This document shows positions 6,712 to 8,980 of a stretch of DNA of 8,980 bases, piece after piece (position 1 is the stretch's first letter; each line of letters begins with the position of its first letter). The DNA comes from Parachlamydiales bacterium (GTDB lineage Bacteria; Chlamydiota; Chlamydiia; Chlamydiales; SM23-39), in the NCBI GenBank assembly GCA_020058465.1, contig JAGVDZ010000153.1, forward strand, positions 1 through 8,980, in the 5' to 3' direction. The notes beneath the pieces were generated by a model. It was not told the origin of the DNA and did not search any database. It saw only the letters and a program-made list of their open reading frames with translations. A program made the translations under genes and the position numbers.

Positions 6712-8321
6712 GATCCCCCCTTGACCTTGGCTTCGCTGCGCACCTCTGCACTGAGCCTTCCTAAGCTGTACCCGTCGAAGTCAACAAACTTGAAAAAGCG
6801 CTCGAAGCTTGGAATCGCCTCACTAACTTGCCTGGCCATCTCTTGGGCAATCCAGCGGTACATGGGGTGGCCTGCCGCCTGGGAGCGAAGTTCAGAAAGC
6901 CATTGGAGCGATCTTAAATTGACATGGAAATACCAGCGGATATGATATCCCATCGGGACAACATACTGTGCCTCCTCAGGCAGTTCGTTTGCAATGGTAT
7001 CATAGGCCTTCTTTCCCTTTGCCATGGCCTCGTGATAGAGCTTTTCTTCTGGCATTCCTACGATCTCTGGGGGAGTGTAATAGCCAAGGTCACAAGTCAA
7101 AGGCTGCCTTTCTTGACTCAAAATACGGTGGCGCTGTAGATCGCGATACACCCCGAAATCGGCCACGATTTCGAAAGTAAATGAAGCCTGTTCCAGGGCT
7201 CTTGGAGACTTATGCCGTCGATGTTCTCGCGCTGAGACGACCACTTCAAGGATCCTTGTCACATCCTCCTGAGATAGGGAGCGTAAATCTTGAAGACTCT
7301 GCTGCGTCGAAGAAAATAAGATGGCGGCGGCTACTTTGTGGGGAGAGGTAGGGTCAAAATCGATCAAGCGGACTGACGCTTCTTGCATCTCGGGCTGTGG
7401 TAAAGAATCTTTAAAGTGCAAAGCAAGCTGCTTTGTGTCGGAGCGAAGAGCCTCAAAATAGGCAGCAAATCCTTGATAATGTTTATGATCTGGATCAGAC
7501 CTCCGGATGAAGGAAGGAATTACTTTGTTGAGTTCTGTCCTTGCTTTTTTCGCAATCTCTTGCATTTCAACAAGATTATGAAGCCCCATCCTCTGAAGGA
7601 GCGACTCGAAAAAACGACCATTGCCGAAAACACCCATATTCGTCAAAGTGCTCGCTGGCAAAAGGCCTCTTAGGCAGTCAAGCACCTTAGCTCGAAGAGC
7701 TGCCACGTAGGCCCCCTTAGAGATCGCTGGATCTTTCGGAAACCCCCCTTCGATCTTCGAGGTCAGTGGGGGAATCAGACGGCTATAGGTCTCAAAAAGC
7801 TCATTACAAGTCTCTTCAAAGAGCTCTCGATAGGCAGAAGTCATCAAAACAGGCTCTCGATAAAACAGATAGTGTCCCTTGACTTTCTGATCGAAGTAAA
7901 TATAGCGGGTCGATTTTTCAAGAGGAGAGCCCCCGATACGGCCATCTTCGACCACCTTAGCCCCCAACATCGAAACACTTTCGATCGCCAAGTGGGCCCC
8001 CCCAAGCTCTCCAATGGAGTCGTCCCCGTAGCCGTCGAGGATTCGATCATAAAAGTTTTGCGCTTTTTGAATGGCAATCATTTGCTCGTTTTGATCTGTA
8101 GGATCACCGACAATCGCTTTAAATGAGGTTGCCTCCTCCAAGATAAATTCTTTCAGCAAAAGGGCCCTTAGCCCCAAGGTAGATCTCGAGTAACGGGAAA
8201 ACAATGCCCCTTTGATCACCTCTGGCAAATTCCTTAGAACAAACACATTGTCCGTCGTATTGGTCACGAACCGTTCGAGAATTTTAGCCTGGTGTTCAGA
8301 GACCTCCGGATCTATCATCAT
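6708..8321 (-). CDS. thyX: Two-module ThyX-like FAD-dependent thymidylate synthase (chlamydial CT632 type)
   Basis: ThyX enzymes make dTMP from dUMP using methylenetetrahydrofolate, FAD and NAD(P)H. This protein has 537 residues, about twice a standard ThyX, and consists of two related halves as in the chlamydial protein I recall as CT632. The first half carries DDSIGELGGAHLAIESVS (about 100-117), then a motif of form S-x2-E-x-S-x-R-Y at S132, E135, S137, R139 and Y140. That motif lacks the R-H-R that precedes the serine in standard ThyX. The second half carries YRDLQRHRILSQERQ with R397-H398-R399 and S402, but the spacing after the serine departs from the classic motif. EEAQYVVPMGYHIRWYFHVNLRSLQWLSELRSQ near 449-481 is the usual C-terminal block. 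The frame stays open to a TTG at 8402, but I chose the ATG at 8321: GGTGG sits seven bases upstream, and the resulting start matches chlamydial length. A second ATG follows immediately. It leads the thyX-tyrP-uvrB unit. Confidence 0.92.
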   Translation of the reverse strand: MMIDPEVSEHQAKILERFVTNTTDNVFVLRNLPEVIKGALFSRYSRSTLGLRALLLKEFILEEATSFKAIVGDPTDQNEQMIAIQKAQNFYDRILDGYGDDSIGELGGAHLAIESVSMLGAKVVEDGRIGGSPLEKSTRYIYFDQKVKGHYLFYREPVLMTSAYRELFEETCNELFETYSRLIPPLTSKIEGGFPKDPAISKGAYVAALRAKVLDCLRGLLPASTLTNMGVFGNGRFFESLLQRMGLHNLVEMQEIAKKARTELNKVIPSFIRRSDPDHKHYQGFAAYFEALRSDTKQLALHFKDSLPQPEMQEASVRLIDFDPTSPHKVAAAILFSSTQQSLQDLRSLSQEDVTRILEVVVSAREHRRHKSPRALEQASFTFEIVADFGVYRDLQRHRILSQERQPLTCDLGYYTPPEIVGMPEEKLYHEAMAKGKKAYDTIANELPEEAQYVVPMGYHIRWYFHVNLRSLQWLSELRSQAAGHPMYRWIAQEMARQVSEAIPSFERFFKFVDFDGYSLGRLSAEVRSEAKVKGGS

Positions 8322-8328
8322 TGTCCAG

Positions 8329-8333
8329 CCACC
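8329..8333 (-). promoter_or_regulatory. Ribosome binding site that fixes the thyX start
   Basis: On the minus strand GGTGG lies seven bases before the ATG at 8321. The upstream in-frame TTG at 8402 has no purine-rich stretch in front of it. This is the main reason to reject the 27-residue N-terminal extension. Confidence 0.6.
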
Positions 8334-8427
8334 ATCACCACATACCGTCGTGGACCAGGTTGCCAGAGAACCCACTCCCACATCAAGCAAAAAGACCGTC
8401 AACCGTTCGGTTATTGACCACTCGGGC

Positions 8428-8458
8428 TATATACACAAATGAATTCGAAATTTGGGAA
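8428..8458 (-). promoter_or_regulatory. Candidate promoter for thyX-tyrP-uvrB
   Basis: On the minus strand TATATA (8433-8428) is a four-of-six -10 candidate. TTCCCA (8458-8453) is a four-of-six -35 candidate, at a long 19-base spacing. It mirrors the hemB promoter because both use arms of the same palindrome. A start near 8421 would give a leader of about 100 bases before the thyX ATG. It is clearly weaker than the plus-strand promoter. Confidence 0.4.
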
Positions 8459-8478
8459 TTTGAATTCATTTGTGTATA
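8430..8478. repeat. Perfect 17-bp inverted repeat with 15-bp spacer in the thyX-hemB divergent region
   Basis: The left arm TATACACAAATGAATTC (8430-8446) is exactly reverse-complementary to 8462-8478. Two more A-T pairs, after one G-T wobble, extend the stem inwards. Each arm contains an EcoRI-like GAATTC. The right arm runs into the plus-strand -10 box, and the spacer contains the likely -35 elements. The placement suggests an operator or bidirectional control element. The low GC content and lack of a T-run argue against an intrinsic terminator. The function is inference. Confidence 0.85.
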
Positions 8479-8480
8479 AT
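8452..8480 (+). promoter_or_regulatory. Probable sigma-70-type promoter for hemB
   Basis: TATAAT at 8475-8480 is a perfect consensus -10. TTGGGA at 8452-8457 matches four of six -35 positions, with an optimal 17-base spacer. Transcription would begin near 8486-8488, only about 15 bases before the small ORF and about 60 before the hemB ATG. The promoter is embedded in the inverted repeat. Confidence 0.75.
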
Positions 8481-8491
8481 AAAACACTTGT

Positions 8492-8497
8492 AAGGTG
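8492..8497 (+). promoter_or_regulatory. Shine-Dalgarno-like AAGGTG before the small ORF
   Basis: AAGGTG ends five bases before the ATG at 8503 and is the best ribosome binding site between the promoter and hemB. It serves the small ORF rather than any in-frame hemB start. Confidence 0.5.
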
Positions 8498-8502
8498 ATT
8501 GG

Positions 8503-8604
8503 ATGACTTCCGATCTTGCGCTAGCAATTGCTAGTGCTCAACGAGATGAGGTTACTTGTGACGCTTTGTATTACGCAAAGACTTCGAAGAAATCGTCGAT
8601 CTGA
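8503..8604 (+). CDS. Possible 33-residue leader ORF overlapping the start of hemB
   Basis: This ATG-initiated frame begins MTSDLALAIASAQRDE and stops at TGA 8602-8604. It has a good Shine-Dalgarno sequence and follows the strong promoter by about 15 bases. It overlaps the first 59 bases of hemB in a different frame. I recognise no domain, signal peptide or membrane segment, and it is too short for coding statistics by eye. It could be a translated leader coupling ribosomes into hemB, or a chance frame that happens to use the site from which ribosomes reach hemB. An assembly error or indel that split an extended HemB N-terminus seems less likely, because the hemB frame already has a normal-length N-terminus. 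Confidence 0.35.
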   Translation: MTSDLALAIASAQRDEVTCDALYYAKTSKKSSI

Positions 8605-8980
8605 AGAGATCCGGTCCCTTGTCGCCGAAACACACCTGAATCCTTCTGACCTGATCTTGCCTTTGTTCATTGAAGATGGAATCCAAGAGCCCCGCCCTCT
8701 CACCTCGATGCCAGGCGTCTTCAGCTACTCGATTGAGCAAGCTGTACAAGCAGCCTACGTTTGGCACAAAAAAGGGATTGAAGCCTTTCTTCTCTTTCCC
8801 AAGATCCCTACTTCCTTCAAAAGCGATATAGGAGAAGAAGCTTGGAATCCCGACGGGCTGATACCGAGGGCCATCAGAGCTATGAAAAAAGCGTTGCCAA
8901 AGAGTTGCCTATTTTCTGATATCGCCCTAGACCCCTATACTCGCCATGGTCACGATGGGATCATCGATCCCTCAACACAA
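8546..8980 (+). CDS. hemB: Porphobilinogen synthase (delta-aminolevulinate dehydratase), 3' end outside window
   Basis: HemB condenses two 5-aminolevulinate molecules to porphobilinogen in cytoplasmic haem biosynthesis. The first 145 codons, a bit under half the usual length of about 330, are present. Family features are RLRRNRRSEEIRSLVAET near residues 11-28, DLILPLFIEDG (about 33-43) followed by SMPGV, GIEAFLLFP, DGLIPRAIRAMKK, and the metal-site region SDIALDPYTRHGHDGIID near the window edge. That region has A-L-D where zinc-dependent enzymes carry cysteines, so a magnesium-type, zinc-independent active site is expected. The ATG at 8546 is chosen by length. GTG 8534 and TTG 8528 are also in frame, and an in-frame TAG at 8522 blocks anything further upstream. 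None of the three has a strong ribosome binding site, unlike the overlapping small ORF. The gene is divergent from thyX, a neighbourhood I recall from Chlamydia trachomatis. Confidence 0.95.
   Translation, partial: MRLLVTLCITQRLRRNRRSEEIRSLVAETHLNPSDLILPLFIEDGIQEPRPLTSMPGVFSYSIEQAVQAAYVWHKKGIEAFLLFPKIPTSFKSDIGEEAWNPDGLIPRAIRAMKKALPKSCLFSDIALDPYTRHGHDGIIDPSTQ

Noticed and set aside
8319..8402. 27-residue N-terminal extension of ThyX from a TTG at 8402
   Set aside because: TTG start without a ribosome site, while the ATG at 8321 has GGTGG at proper spacing and gives the usual chlamydial length.
8398..8418. Small hairpin GTCAACCG...TTATTGAC in the thyX leader
   Set aside because: The stem is short and bulged, and no match to a known riboswitch or T-box is visible.
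8430..8478. Palindrome as an intrinsic terminator
   Set aside because: It is AT-rich with no following T-tract, lies upstream of both divergent genes, and overlaps promoter elements.

Overview
The window looks like chromosomal DNA from a member of the Chlamydiae, most likely an environmental (amoeba-associated or related) lineage rather than a Chlamydiaceae pathogen. The main evidence is the two-module ThyX-like thymidylate synthase and the short hemB-type porphobilinogen synthase lying divergently next to each other. As far as I recall, this pair is also adjacent in Chlamydia trachomatis (CT632/CT633). UvrB and an aromatic amino acid permease of the TyrP type fit the same assignment. Base composition is roughly balanced by eye, which is higher than in classical chlamydiae. 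The genus cannot be fixed from the sequence alone.

Layout. (1) Positions 1-3593, plus strand: the end of an L-2-hydroxyglutarate oxidase-like FAD enzyme (lhgO), then a family-4 glycosyltransferase joined to it by an ATGA stop/start overlap, then a mannose-1-phosphate guanylyltransferase (manC-like) 23 bases later. The last two suggest GDP-mannose supply and mannosyl (or related) transfer for a surface glycan. (2) Positions 3505-8321, minus strand: thyX - tyrP - uvrB, also tightly packed (ATGA overlap, then a 12-base gap), reading towards the first cluster. uvrB and manC converge and share 89 bases of coding sequence on opposite strands. (3) Positions 8322-8545: the only real intergenic region. 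It holds a near-perfect 49-base inverted repeat that overlaps a strong plus-strand promoter and a weaker candidate minus-strand promoter. (4) Positions 8546-8980, plus strand: the 5' part of hemB, preceded by an overlapping 33-codon reading frame that has the better ribosome binding site.

No insertion sequence, prophage, CRISPR array, tRNA or rRNA gene was seen. The window is mostly conserved core metabolism. The points worth a second look are the palindromic divergent promoter, the small ORF at hemB, the complementary motif loss in the two ThyX modules, the nine-G tract in lhgO, the antisense overlap of manC and uvrB, and the non-canonical C-terminus of the ManC-like protein.
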